Shown here: positions 10,361 through 19,551 of the stretch, in pieces
Numbering within the stretch: position 1 is the first letter of the stretch
How the letters are laid out: each line of letters starts with the position of its first letter
Source: Pirellulaceae bacterium
GTDB taxonomy: Bacteria; Planctomycetota; Planctomycetia; Pirellulales; Pirellulaceae
Reading direction: 5' to 3'
Length of the DNA stretch: 64,000 nt
Assembly: GCA_026004775.1 (NCBI GenBank)
Contig: BPJU01000017.1
Coordinates: 87,008 to 151,007 of the forward strand
Position numbers and translations under genes: made by a program
The notes under the pieces: generated by a model
The model's database searches: none
The model's input: the letters and a program-made list of their open reading frames with translations, nothing else
Told to the model about the DNA's origin: nothing

Positions 10361-10906
10361 GTGACTGAAGCAACCGGATTTTCAGAAACATTTGCGCGAG
10401 CCTGCAAGGGCGATGAGCTGGCGCTGCGCGAGCTGCTGGAAAAGTACGGGGATTATCTGCGGCGAGTTATCCGGCACCGGCTGGACGAACGCCTGCGGTC
10501 GCGCTTCGATTCGCTGGATTTCGTGCAGATGGTGTGGGCATCGTTCTTCGCAGAACCGAACCCGCTGGCTCGATTCAGCTCGCCCGAACAGATGATCCGC
10601 TACCTGGCCAGTATGGCGCGCAACAAACTGGTCGACCAACAGCGCCGGCGACTGGCGGGCAAGCGGGCTGCCTGCGAAACACCGCTCGATGAACAAGCTC
10701 CCGACGCTCCACGCTCCAACGATACACCCAGCCAGGTCGCGATCGCTCGTGAACGCCTTCAGATCCTTCAGAAAGTCGCCTCCGAGCGCGATCGGGAAAT
10801 CATGCGCCTGCGATTGATGGGCCTTAGCTACCGAGAAATCGCCGACCGGTGTGAAATGAACGAGCGCTCCGTGCGCAAGATCATCGAGCGACTCACCAAG
10901 CGCTGA
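10361..10906 (+). CDS. ECF-type RNA polymerase sigma factor
   Basis: A 181-residue protein starting with GTG. Region 2 spans roughly residues 10-95, with SLDFVQMVWASFF and RYLASMARNKLVDQQRR resembling the region 2.2-2.4 helices. Region 4 at the C-terminus reads ILQKVASERDREIMRLRLMGLSYREIADRCEMNERSVRKIIERL, a clear helix-turn-helix for the -35 element. No anti-sigma factor gene is adjacent. Instead a Ser/Thr kinase with TPR repeats follows after 381 bp, the usual planctomycete arrangement in which an ECF sigma and a kinase are encoded together and the kinase may control the sigma. The regulon is unknown. Confidence 0.88.
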   Translation: MTEATGFSETFARACKGDELALRELLEKYGDYLRRVIRHRLDERLRSRFDSLDFVQMVWASFFAEPNPLARFSSPEQMIRYLASMARNKLVDQQRRRLAGKRAACETPLDEQAPDAPRSNDTPSQVAIARERLQILQKVASERDREIMRLRLMGLSYREIADRCEMNERSVRKIIERLTKR

Positions 10907-11287
10907 CATGCTTCGGTTGGGTCCGTGGCCGCCCGAGATATCGGACGCACCACGAGCGATTCCGCGGGCCACGGAGGAAAACAGGCGCTGACCGGACGCC
11001 TGTAACTATTCTGGCGGGAATTCCTAGTACCACGCTAAGTGGATGGGCTTTCCGTTGTGATTGGAACAGCGCAACGAAGTTGTGTTATAAATTGGGTTGG
11101 TCCTCCGACGATGAACAATAAGACGAGGCGAGGGGGAAATCGCACGAAGAGCCGAGGGAACTCGTCCAGGTCGGAACCTGTCACCCGGAGGGTTTGGTTC
11201 ATTGAATGGTGGAGGCACAGGCGGCTGGCTGGCAGTAAGGCAGCCCCGGTAGGGTACCAGAACGAAGCGCTTGCTTGGTGACGTTGT
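10907..11287 (+). other. Long intergenic region upstream of kinase gene
   Basis: A 381-bp gap between the sigma-factor and kinase genes. I find no credible ORF. The sequence is GC-rich with short self-complementary runs, including stretches around 11140-11210, and could be a structured 5' leader. I compared it by eye with SRP RNA, RNase P RNA and tmRNA cores and did not find a match. Confidence 0.3.
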
Positions 11288-13433
11288 ATGAGCGAGCGGG
11301 GCGAGCCCCATTCCGACCCGGCATTGAAAGACTCGATCCGAGCCCGTGTTGTGCAGATTATGGATACCTGGCGGCGCGGCAGCCGGCCCGACGCCCGCCA
11401 GGTTCTGGAAATGCACCCGGATCTCTGGTCCGAACCCAGTGCCGTACTGGACTTGGCCTTGGCCGAATACCGTCTGCGGCGTGCTGCCGGAGAACAGGTC
11501 GATACGACCCGCTTCGCCGCTCAGTTTTCCACTTACGCCGACTACGTAAAGCGTATCCTTAGCGTCGAACGGGCACTGCCCGACCTCGATCTGGAAATCC
11601 GATGGCCCGAACCGGGCGATTCATATCTTGAGTTCAAACTGCTCTGGTTGCTGGGTGTCGGTGCCGTCGGACGCGTTTACCTCGCCCGCCAGGAAACGAT
11701 CGCCGACCGCCCTGTGGCTCTGAAACTGACCCCGTTCGGCTACGATGAAGCCCAAACCCTGGGCAAACTGCACCACAACAATATCGTACCCGTTCTGTCG
11801 GTTCACAAAGACGAGAAAACCGGGCTGGCGGGCGTATGCATGCCGTACCTCGGTACTTCGACGCTCCAAGAAGTGGTGCGGCTGGCGTGGCGCAAACGAG
11901 AAAATCGAGAACAGGAACCGACACCACCGCTCAGCGTGCTGGCTCAAGCGGTGGCTTGCCCAGACGGGATTGAACCGCCCGAAGCACCGTTCGGCGAGCG
12001 GCCTCTTTGGGAGTTGTGTGCCGACTATTGGGAAGCGGTGATCCACATCGGTGCCGGGCTGTGCGAAGGATTAGCCTACGTGCACAGCAAAGGAATCCTG
12101 CACCTGGATCTCAAACCGTCCAACGTGTTGCTTTCACCGACGGGCCGGCCGATGTTGTTGGACTTCAACCTGGCCCAGGATCCGGCTCGGCGGGCCGCGC
12201 GGCTGGGCGGCACCGTTCCCTATATGGCACCGGAGCATTTCCAGCAGGCTTTCCTGGCTGGACCGCGGGACGACCACCACCAGCAACTGGACGCGCGAGC
12301 CGATCTTTATTCGCTGGGCGCGGTCCTGTTCGAACTATGCACCGGAAGGCTGCCCCATGAAAGCACGGCCGGAAACTTCAACGATTATTTGGAAGAGATT
12401 GCCCTCAGCCATTTGCGGGGCGCGCCGCCCGTCCGCCGAGTCAACAGCCATCTGCCGGAAGGCCTGGCTTTATTGATCGACGCTTGCTTGCAAAACCGAG
12501 CTCGCACAGCGCCCGGCCAGTGCCGAATGGCTTCGGGACCAGTTGCTAGGATTACTGGGGCCGCAGTCTTCCAAGCCAGGTCGGCACCGCCGAGCGGCGT
12601 GGGTAGCTCTGGCCGCCACGGCCACCGCCGGGCTGCTCATCGGTACCGTAGCCTGGTACTCCGGAGCCTGGCACCTGCTTGCTCCGAAAACCGCCTCCAC
12701 AAACCGTACCCCCACCAGCACCAACTCAACCGCCCCGTCGCTCGAGTCGCGTATCGCCCGAGCATTACTCGCCGAGCGCAACGGCAAATACTCCGAAGCG
12801 GCGCAGCTTTTCCTCGAAGTTATTCAAGCAGATCCTGATGTTCGATGGTATGAGCATTATGCGTATTGCTTGGTTCAATTACGAGATTACCAATCGGCTA
12901 GAGTATACTTGCAACTTGTAGTTCAAAGTGAACCAAACAGCGCCAAGCACCATAATAACCTGGGCTACGTTTTGCTTCGAAAGAACGACATAGCTCGTGC
13001 GGTTTGGTATTTCAAGAAGGCCGTCGAGCTGGACCCCGGCATGTATCAGCCGTATTGTAACCTGGTGGTCTGTTTAAGCCAGCTTCCGGCAATTGATCCG
13101 GCGGATGCGCAATGGGTCGACCGAGCCTTGGAACTTGCGCCGGCTAACAATTATCGGTTGTATATCCATGCGGCGGCTGTGTATCGGCGATTGCGAAATG
13201 CCGAACCCGCAAAACAGGACGTCTGGGAAGCCAAGATACGAAACTGTTTAGACACTGCCCGTCTACTTGGTTGCCCCGAGGCTATTATACGCGGACATAC
13301 GAACGGGTTAAAACGCATACCTGCCTTGGGATCTTTGGAGAATACGTATCCAAATGCGGCGCCGCCTTCAGATAGCGCTCTAGATCAGGTCCGATCCCTC
13401 GAATTCGGTGATTATTACATACCGCCGAGCTAG
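11288..13433 (+). CDS. Ser/Thr protein kinase with TM segment and TPR repeats, frameshifted
   Basis: Planctomycete-type receptor kinase of about 715 residues if one frameshift is bridged. Residues 115-380 form the kinase: glycine loop LLGVGAVGRVYLA, VALKLTP lysine, catalytic loop LHLDLKPSNVLL, DFN replacing DFG, and MAPEHF. The first frame reaches LLIDACLQ near 12490. Dropping one A from the AAAA run at about 12491-12495 continues it as TELAQRPASAEWLRDQ, the normal end of the kinase domain. A transmembrane segment (AAWVALAATATAGLLIGTVAW) and TPR-like repeats (for example SAKHHNNLGYVLLRKND) then follow to the TAG at 13431. It is probably paired with the ECF sigma factor upstream. Either a homopolymer sequencing error or a real lesion separates kinase from sensor. 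Confidence 0.8.
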
Positions 13434-13578
13434 CGCGAACAGTGGCACCGTTGTCAGTTCCCAAGTTAGCCTATTCGACAATGCGCGTGGCCCAACGCCT
13501 TAGGTCAACGACGGACCAAATTTCGCAGGCCAAATGCGGCGTTTGTGGTGCAACACGACGGTGAGCTTCGAAGTGAGC

Positions 13579-14208
13579 CTAGGCAGAGAATGCATATACT
13601 TCTACACGGTTGGATTCAAGCCCGTTTTGCGCCTTTGCGGTAGCCCCCACAAATCCGCATAAACCAGGTTGGTAATTATACGTATGGATGAAGTCCCCGG
13701 CCCCATTGACACTTGCGGTATGCCCCTCCAAGAGCATGTCAAAATAAATCGTGAAAATCTCCGGATTCGGATACGCCACATGCCCCACGAAGTGCCACCT
13801 ACTTAGTTCCGGCTCATCCCACACGAAGTACTCGTCGATCACGGGAGTTTGCTGTTGTTGGCTGGTTCCGCCGCCGGGTTCTTCCCCTTCACCCACCATC
13901 GGCTGCTCGGCCATGACGTGATCCACAAGCTGAGGAGCGGGCGCGGCAGGAGGTACAGGCTGAGGTGCCACCAGACGCTCGGTCAGGTCCACCCGAATCG
14001 GAAACATCGGACCATAGGTGGCGCTGGGCGGCGCAAGTCGCAATTCCACATTGGGGGCGGGAGTCGGTGTTCCTACATCCGGGCCCACCGGCAACGGCAC
14101 CACATCCGCCGACAGCACCTCGCGACGCTCAAGCTCCTCAGCCGCCAACCGCCGGCCTACTTCCCGATTACCCTTGCGCGCACGGACAGCCCAGAATCGC
14201 CACCGCAT
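13579..14208 (-). CDS. LEPR-XLL-type planctomycete surface protein
   Basis: A 209-residue protein. I chose the ATG at 14208 because GGAGGAG lies 6 nt upstream; longer in-frame starts have no such site. After a basic N-terminus (MRWRFWAVRARKG) comes AAEELERREVLSADV, the LEPR-XLL motif that planctomycetes place at the start of large exported proteins. It is followed by a proline-rich low-complexity stretch (about residues 35-115) and a Q-run (SQQQQ). The C-terminal 75 residues (DEYFVWDEPELSRWHFVGHV and onward) look folded, with aromatic-rich strands, but match nothing I know. It is small for an LEPR-XLL protein. Its transcript begins beyond a structured element at 14351-14432 on the same strand. 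Confidence 0.65.
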   Translation of the reverse strand: MRWRFWAVRARKGNREVGRRLAAEELERREVLSADVVPLPVGPDVGTPTPAPNVELRLAPPSATYGPMFPIRVDLTERLVAPQPVPPAAPAPQLVDHVMAEQPMVGEGEEPGGGTSQQQQTPVIDEYFVWDEPELSRWHFVGHVAYPNPEIFTIYFDMLLEGHTASVNGAGDFIHTYNYQPGLCGFVGATAKAQNGLESNRVEVYAFSA

Positions 14209-14350
14209 GGAAGCTCCTCCCGCACTTCTACGATCAATCGCACTTGCTCGAAGCTGGCCGATCGACCAGCCATCCGAAAGGGGCAATATCAGCCCACACA
14301 AACAGCTTCCATGCCATTACCCAAAATAGCTATATCAGCTAAATAAAAAG

Positions 14351-14432
14351 GGCGACGGACGCTCGACGGTGCGCCGCTGCCCCTGTTTCTGCCGACTGCA
14401 CAGCAGATCAACCGTCCAAGCAATCCGTCGCC
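14351..14432 (-). ncRNA. Nested-stem RNA element with trailing U-run (terminator, attenuator or small RNA)
   Basis: On the minus strand GGCGACGGA (14432-14424) can pair with TCCGTCGCC (14359-14351). Inside that, GACGGT pairs with ACCGTC (14416-14411 with 14371-14366). The outer 3' arm is followed directly by CTTTTTATTT, giving the shape of an intrinsic terminator with an elaborate loop. It lies about 140 nt upstream of the LEPR-XLL gene start on the same strand, so it could terminate an upstream RNA or act as an attenuator. No known riboswitch class is recognised. Confidence 0.4.
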
Positions 14433-14440
14433 TATCTTCA

Positions 14441-14467
14441 CCCCACCCACTGCCCCTTTGGGTGGGG
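14441..14467. repeat. 9-bp inverted repeat (hairpin)
   Basis: CCCCACCCA at 14441-14449 and TGGGTGGGG at 14459-14467 form a perfect 9-bp stem with a 9-nt loop. It lies in the 628-bp gene-free stretch 14209-14836, which otherwise shows only the nested element just to its left and an AT-rich zone at 14510-14600. There is no U-run after either arm, so a terminator is not obvious. Confidence 0.45.
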
Positions 14468-14836
14468 CGTCGATGTCTTCCGGTGTCCCTCCCATATTCC
14501 TATCGCAAAAAAATCCACGACCGGCCCTCGTTCGACAAAAAATTTTCGAAAATCCTGCTCATGGTGACTAAATTACGCACAAATACTGTAATTATTTCCA
14601 CACCTGACGGCATGGGGTGGCGGCATATGCGCTATTCATGGGCTCGCCGAAACTTTTTCGCAACCAAGAACTTCCGAACCAACCTTGCGTCTCCCGAGGG
14701 CGGCGGGCTATAGGTGGAAAGTGTAACCCTCGGCAACCGTTGTTCGGACGGTTAACCGTTAAATGAGACTGCAACGCCGGGCGTCCTTGACCTGATGGCT
14801 CGCGGCGCTCGGCTTTTGTGAGAAAGAACTGCCGCC

Positions 14837-15499
14837 ATGGAATTGATCCTGATTCGCCACGGCCAGTCGGAAAACAACGCTCGACCGGAATCCGAGCGGG
14901 TCGAGGACCCCGAGCTGACCGAGCTTGGCCGGCGGCAGGCCCGATGTCTTGGTGCTGCCGAGCCGGAGCTTTTTGGCGCCCAACTATTGATTACCAGTCC
15001 TTTTCGGCGGGCACTTCAGACGGCAGAGCCTTTAGCGGCCGCCCGATCCACTCCGGTCTGGGTATGGCGCGACGTGCACGAACAGGGCGGATGTTACGCC
15101 GGCTACACGCCTGAAACGTATCGGGGACGGCCGGGTCTGGGGCGTTCGGCGATCGCAGCTTCGTTTCCGCACTATGTGATCGAGCCGTCTATTCAGGAAG
15201 AAGGCTGGTGGGGATCCAAGCCGTACGAGTCCTGGGAAGACGCGCTAAGCCGAGCCGAACGTGTGGCACGACGCATTTGCGACGAAATCCGACCGCGTTT
15301 CGACCGAGTCGCCATCGTGACCCACGCGGATTTCATGCGCTGCTTATTGCTCGCGCTGGCACCGAAAGGGCTGTCCGAAGAGTCGATATTCAGCCGCATC
15401 TACAATACGTCGGTGACGATCGTTCAAATCAGCTCTCCGGCGACGTGCCGAGTGTGGAACAGCGTCCGGCATCTGCCGGTTACTATGCACAGTTGGTAA
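14837..15499 (+). CDS. Histidine phosphatase superfamily protein
   Basis: A 220-residue member of the histidine phosphatase (phosphoglycerate mutase-like) superfamily. The catalytic motif LIRHGQSENN begins at residue 5, with the phosphohistidine His8. SPFRRALQTAEPL supplies the second arginine, ESWEDALSRAERV resembles the usual acid helix, and IVTHADFMRCLLLAL gives the second catalytic histidine. The enzyme should be a cytosolic phosphomonoesterase or mutase; its substrate is not evident. The ATG is at 14837, with GAAAGAA upstream. It converges on the dehydrogenase gene ending at 15595. Confidence 0.82.
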   Translation: MELILIRHGQSENNARPESERVEDPELTELGRRQARCLGAAEPELFGAQLLITSPFRRALQTAEPLAAARSTPVWVWRDVHEQGGCYAGYTPETYRGRPGLGRSAIAASFPHYVIEPSIQEEGWWGSKPYESWEDALSRAERVARRICDEIRPRFDRVAIVTHADFMRCLLLALAPKGLSEESIFSRIYNTSVTIVQISSPATCRVWNSVRHLPVTMHSW

Positions 15500-15594
15500 T
15501 CCCTTATCACCGTCTGGTAACGGCACAGGCTGGGCTTCACGAAAGCGGATGACCTGATCGTTCCGCAAATCACGTGGAGTGCACGGCGCGCCGG

Positions 15595-17256
15595 CTACGG
15601 GCCTGCCCAGGTGAGCTTCAGCAAAGAGCCGGTAGCGGGTTGGAAGTGGTTGTCGATCACCCAAGCGTTACGTTGAAGAACGTACAGGCTGCCGTCGCCG
15701 GCGAAGCGCAGATCGACGGGTCGCCGCAGTCCGGATACCAACTCGGTTACCTGCCGGCTGTTTGGATCGAGCAAGAACAGCTTGCCCAGAACGAAGTCGC
15801 CGAAGAGATATTTTCCCCACCAATCACGAGGCCAAGGGGAATCGGCGGGCACGAAATCGCCACCGGCGACGGACGCCTGCGGATAACTGTATAGTGCTCC
15901 TCGGATTCCATCCGGCGGCGGGCGGCCATGGTCCACACGAGGCCAACCGTAGTTGGCTCCCGGTTCGCCTTGGTTGATTTCTTCCTGAGCTCCTCCCACA
16001 TCGTTGATCAACATCCACCGGCCCGTGCGGTCGAATGCGAAAGTGAACGGATTGCGGAATCCATAGGCCCAGATCGCGCGGTATTTGCCGCTCAACGTTT
16101 CAAAAAACGGATTATCTTTCGGAATACTCCCGTCCGGGTTGATGCGCAAGATTTTCCCCAGAAACGAATCGAGCTGCTGGGCAGGCTGACCTGCCGTGTG
16201 CTCGCCGATAGCGATATAAAGTGCCCCGTCCGGGCCGAAATGCAGGGCCCCGCCCTGATGCCCCGCCGGTACCTGTCCTGCGTACTGCCGCTGGTCGTCG
16301 CCTTCTAGCAGTACCTGTTCCGAATCGGCCAGCAGTCGATTGCCGTGCATGGTAAAGCGACTGACGACGTGGTGCGGGAAGGGGCGAGCTTTCACGTAGC
16401 ATAGATACACGAGCGGTCGTGCGGGGAATTGCGGATCGACGGTTACTCCGATCAGGCCTCGCTCCCAATACGAATCGACTTCCAATCGGATGGCCGGTTC
16501 CGGCAACAACTGGTCGTGCTGCACGACACGCAGCGTCCCTGTCTGTTCGCAGATGAGCACTCGCCGGTCGGGCGTTACTTCCAGGGCCACGGCTCCGGTT
16601 AGCCCCGTGGCCACGGTGCGGGCGGCAATTCCGGGCGGCATGTGCAGAGGGCCGGACACGGCGCTACCGGGGGTGTTGCGCCCACCTCCGAGCGATTCCA
16701 GGAACGCCACCAGGTCGACGAACTCGCTTTGTGTCATGAGCTGCTGCCAGCCGGCCGGCATCAGCGAAACATCGCTCGTCCGCACCTGAGCGATGTCGCC
16801 GGCGGCTACACGATGTTCGCGTCCTTCGGCGTCGACCATCAGCAGCCCCGCCGGTGATTCTTCACGCACGATACCTTGCAACACGCGGCCGTCGTGCGTT
16901 TCGACAATACGGGTTTCGTAACCCTGAAGCACTTGCCGCGATGGCTCCAGCAGCGATTCAACAAGATGCGGCCGATCCAATTTGGCGCCCACATGGGTAA
17001 GGTCCGGGCCGGTGCTGCCTCCACGCCCGGCCACACGGTGGCACACGGCACATTTCAGGCGCTCGTCGAAGAACAACTGCCGGCCGCGCTCGGGATCTCC
17101 CGCCTTGACGAGCGCCCCGGCAGCGTAGGCCGCAAGAGTATCATCGGCGGCATGGATTGGCCAATGGCCGATGGGCACAGCGACCAACAGCATGGCCCAA
17201 CTCAGGGCAAACCGACACGAGTGCCAAAAACTTACGGCGCAACGCATCGCCCACAC
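15595..17256 (-). CDS. Secreted c-type heme / glucose-sorbosone dehydrogenase-like protein
   Basis: A 553-residue exported protein. A signal segment (FALSWAMLLVAVPIGHWPIHA, about residues 16-36) precedes a cytochrome c-like domain with CAVCH (about 68-72) and the planctomycete heme-binding extension GGSTGPDLTHVG with LVESLLEPSRQVLQGY. A beta-propeller of the GSDH/PQQ-dependent sugar dehydrogenase type then follows from about residue 210: RGLIGVTVDPQFPARPLVYL, GQVPAGHQGGALHFGPDGALYIAIGE, YGFRNPFTFAFD. It should be a periplasmic oxidoreductase passing electrons to its own heme domain. It is the last gene of the minus-strand set that starts with the ABC ATPase at 22676. Substrate and cofactor (PQQ or other) cannot be fixed. 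Confidence 0.8.
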   Translation of the reverse strand: MWAMRCAVSFWHSCRFALSWAMLLVAVPIGHWPIHAADDTLAAYAAGALVKAGDPERGRQLFFDERLKCAVCHRVAGRGGSTGPDLTHVGAKLDRPHLVESLLEPSRQVLQGYETRIVETHDGRVLQGIVREESPAGLLMVDAEGREHRVAAGDIAQVRTSDVSLMPAGWQQLMTQSEFVDLVAFLESLGGGRNTPGSAVSGPLHMPPGIAARTVATGLTGAVALEVTPDRRVLICEQTGTLRVVQHDQLLPEPAIRLEVDSYWERGLIGVTVDPQFPARPLVYLCYVKARPFPHHVVSRFTMHGNRLLADSEQVLLEGDDQRQYAGQVPAGHQGGALHFGPDGALYIAIGEHTAGQPAQQLDSFLGKILRINPDGSIPKDNPFFETLSGKYRAIWAYGFRNPFTFAFDRTGRWMLINDVGGAQEEINQGEPGANYGWPRVDHGRPPPDGIRGALYSYPQASVAGGDFVPADSPWPRDWWGKYLFGDFVLGKLFLLDPNSRQVTELVSGLRRPVDLRFAGDGSLYVLQRNAWVIDNHFQPATGSLLKLTWAGP

Positions 17257-17311
17257 ACTTTCCAGCCGGTTGCCGGTGCCGCCGTTTTTCCTCGCAGCTA
17301 CTCAGCACGGC

Positions 17312-18058
17312 TCAACGAGGCGGCATACGCAACGCTCCATCCAATCGCAACACAGTACCGTTGAGCATCGGGTTCTGGAAGACGTGCAGCACCAGCGAAG
17401 CGAACTCGTCCGGCTGTCCGAATCGGCGGGGGAAGACGGTGGCTTGCAGGAGCGGTTCCCGCACGGCGTCGGATGCTGCGGCCATCATCGGCGTCTCGAA
17501 AACGCCGGGAGCAATACTTACGACGCGAATGGCCCACTGGCCCAGTTCGCGAGCCATCGGCAACGTCATCGACGCCACACCGCCCTTCGACGCGCTATAG
17601 GCCGCCTGGCCGATCTGGCCTTCAAAGGCGGCGATCGATGAAGTAAGCACGATCACCCCTCGTTCGCCGCTCGCGGCCGGCTCGTTCTTCTGCATCGCGG
17701 CTGCTGCCAGGCGAGCCACGTTGAACGAGCCGACCAGGTTTACCTGAATGACGGAAACAAATTCGTCCAGCGGATGCGGGCCTTGTTTTCCCACCACACG
17801 CCGGCCATGCAAAACTCCGGCACAGTGTACCACGCCGTAAAGGCCGCCCTTTTCGCGGCAGATCTCGATGAGGCGTTCCACATCCGGTTCGCTGGTAACG
17901 TCGCCTTGAAAGTATGCCACTGCCGGCTCCGCCTGCAGAGGAGCCTGTCGATCCAGGCCAACCACGTTCGCGCCGGCAGCGGCCAGTCTTCGTGCCGCAG
18001 CCGCCCCCAATCCCGATGCGGCTCCTGTAACGAGAATCGTGCGGTGTTCAAGGTCCAT
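17312..18058 (-). CDS. SDR oxidoreductase (3-hydroxyacyl-CoA dehydrogenase type 2-like)
   Basis: A 248-residue short-chain dehydrogenase. The NAD site is [20 protein letters not shown] near the N-terminus and Asp in VVGLDRQ favours NAD. CAGVL and VIVLTSS carry the catalytic Ser, and YSASKGG the Tyr and Lys. The C-terminal half, with [28 protein letters not shown], and the ending [14 protein letters not shown], closely follows the 17-beta-HSD10 / type 2 hydroxyacyl-CoA dehydrogenase group. I chose ATG 18058 ([16 protein letters not shown]) as the family-typical start. An in-frame GTG at 18091 overlaps the stop of the HlyD gene and could be used by coupling. Role likely in acyl-CoA or hydroxy-acid oxidation. 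Confidence 0.82.
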   Translation of the reverse strand: MDLEHRTILVTGAASGLGAAAARRLAAAGANVVGLDRQAPLQAEPAVAYFQGDVTSEPDVERLIEICREKGGLYGVVHCAGVLHGRRVVGKQGPHPLDEFVSVIQVNLVGSFNVARLAAAAMQKNEPAASGERGVIVLTSSIAAFEGQIGQAAYSASKGGVASMTLPMARELGQWAIRVVSIAPGVFETPMMAAASDAVREPLLQATVFPRRFGQPDEFASLVLHVFQNPMLNGTVLRLDGALRMPPR

Positions 18059-18087
18059 CGTTCTCGGTCCTGACACAGTTCTTCGAG

Positions 18088-19461
18088 TCACTCACGATCC
18101 ATCACGAACGGTGTACTCTCGACACGCATCCCTTCCGCCAATTGGCTGTCGGGAGCAACGACCACTTGGTCACCTTCATCGAGGCCGCTTGTGACTTCGG
18201 CCCATTGATCGTTGATACGCCCGACTTGGATGATGCGTTTCCAGGCTCTTCCACCTTGCACCACAAACACAGCCCAGCTTCCTTCATCATCCCGAAACAG
18301 GGCCGCTCGCGGTACGGCCAGCCCTTCGGACCGCGGGCTGGTGTAGATACGAGCCCGCAAGTCGAATCCCACGCCCAGCGATGGCACTTCCTGCCGCACC
18401 GCGTCCAAGTCGTCGAACGCGATAATCACACGCGCACGCTGCTCTTCCACGCCCAGAGCACTGGTTTTCGTAAAAGCTTCCGGTTCGACACGAACGACAC
18501 GACCTTTCCACCCCTGGTCGGGCAATCGGCCTACGGCCGGCCCGTAAAGTTCCACCTCGTTGCCCGGACGCACCGCGACGGCCGACGCAGCCAGAACCTC
18601 GCATTCGACTTCCAGTTCTTCCAGGTCGCCGATCACCATCAACTCGGTTCCGGCCGGCACGAATTGTTCATCCAACGGACGGCACGACAGAACTACTCCG
18701 TCCACGGGGCTGGTCATCACGGCACGCTGGTCGCGCAGTAGCGCCTGTTCGAGCGCAAGTCGAGCTTCCTCCAATTGCTTTTCGACGACCGCCTTTTGCA
18801 GCCGCCGGCGGGCCGCGTAATCGGCGATGGTCTTGGGCAAAATGCGGCTGGCTTCCAGCATGGCCAACTGAGCCCGCAGCCAGGCTTCACGCTGGAGCAG
18901 TTCCAGAGAGGCCGCGTCCCGCTGGGTTTCCGCCAAGTCCCTTTCGGTTTCCGATTCGGCCGAAGTGAGTGCCAGTTTGGTGATCCGAGCGGCGAAGCGG
19001 GTGTAATAATCGAGCCAGCGGGATTGAGCCTGTTGCTGTTTTGCGGCAGCATCGGCCATCGCCTCAGCCGCCTCAACTAACCGCGCCGCTTGTTGTTCCA
19101 GATCCTCTTCCAGAGCCATGTCTGAGGCTTCGGCAAGAGCCGCTTCCCACCGCGCGACGGTGGCACGAGCCAAGGCCAGTTCCAATTGCCGGTCCGTCGC
19201 CAGCAGTTCGGCCACTGTCTGGCCAGCCTGGACCGGGTCGCCCGGACGCCACCGCAGAGGCGCGATCCGCCCGTCGAAGGGCATGCGGATCGTATGGCGG
19301 TGCTCCAGCCGCGTCCGCGCCCGCTCATCCACATAACTGGCCAGCACCTCGCGCCGCACCTGAGCCACGAACACCGGCACGGCTCGGGACTGAAGCAGCC
19401 AATAGCCGCCCAGCGCAAAGGCCGCCAAAAGTCCAAACACCCATAGGATCATTCGCTTCAT
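18088..19461 (-). CDS. HlyD/RND-type periplasmic adaptor subunit
   Basis: About 457 residues from ATG 19461 (MKRMILWVFGLLAAFALGGYW), which gives an immediate membrane anchor. A beta/lipoyl segment (IRMPFDGRIAPLRWRPGDPV) is followed by a long alpha-helical hairpin rich in Ala, Glu and Gln (about residues 95-260). The second lipoyl half then comes (MTSPVDGVVLSCRPLDEQFV) and beta-barrel/MP domains. This is the membrane fusion protein that links an inner-membrane ABC pump to the outer envelope. It is encoded directly after the FtsX-type permease (90-nt gap) and its ATPase, so the three should form a MacAB-like export system. Confidence 0.85.
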   Translation of the reverse strand: MKRMILWVFGLLAAFALGGYWLLQSRAVPVFVAQVRREVLASYVDERARTRLEHRHTIRMPFDGRIAPLRWRPGDPVQAGQTVAELLATDRQLELALARATVARWEAALAEASDMALEEDLEQQAARLVEAAEAMADAAAKQQQAQSRWLDYYTRFAARITKLALTSAESETERDLAETQRDAASLELLQREAWLRAQLAMLEASRILPKTIADYAARRRLQKAVVEKQLEEARLALEQALLRDQRAVMTSPVDGVVLSCRPLDEQFVPAGTELMVIGDLEELEVECEVLAASAVAVRPGNEVELYGPAVGRLPDQGWKGRVVRVEPEAFTKTSALGVEEQRARVIIAFDDLDAVRQEVPSLGVGFDLRARIYTSPRSEGLAVPRAALFRDDEGSWAVFVVQGGRAWKRIIQVGRINDQWAEVTSGLDEGDQVVVAPDSQLAEGMRVESTPFVMDRE

Positions 19462-19551
19462 GGTTCGCTCGGTGGATCTATCCGCTTTGTCACCTTCTTG
19501 CCTCACGATTCTCCGCAATCACCGAAATTGTATTTGCGTTTTTGGGGCCCG

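Noticed and set aside
10907..11287. Possible SRP or RNase P RNA in the sigma-kinase gap
   Set aside because: By eye the conserved cores (for example GGAAGNAGC of SRP) are absent.
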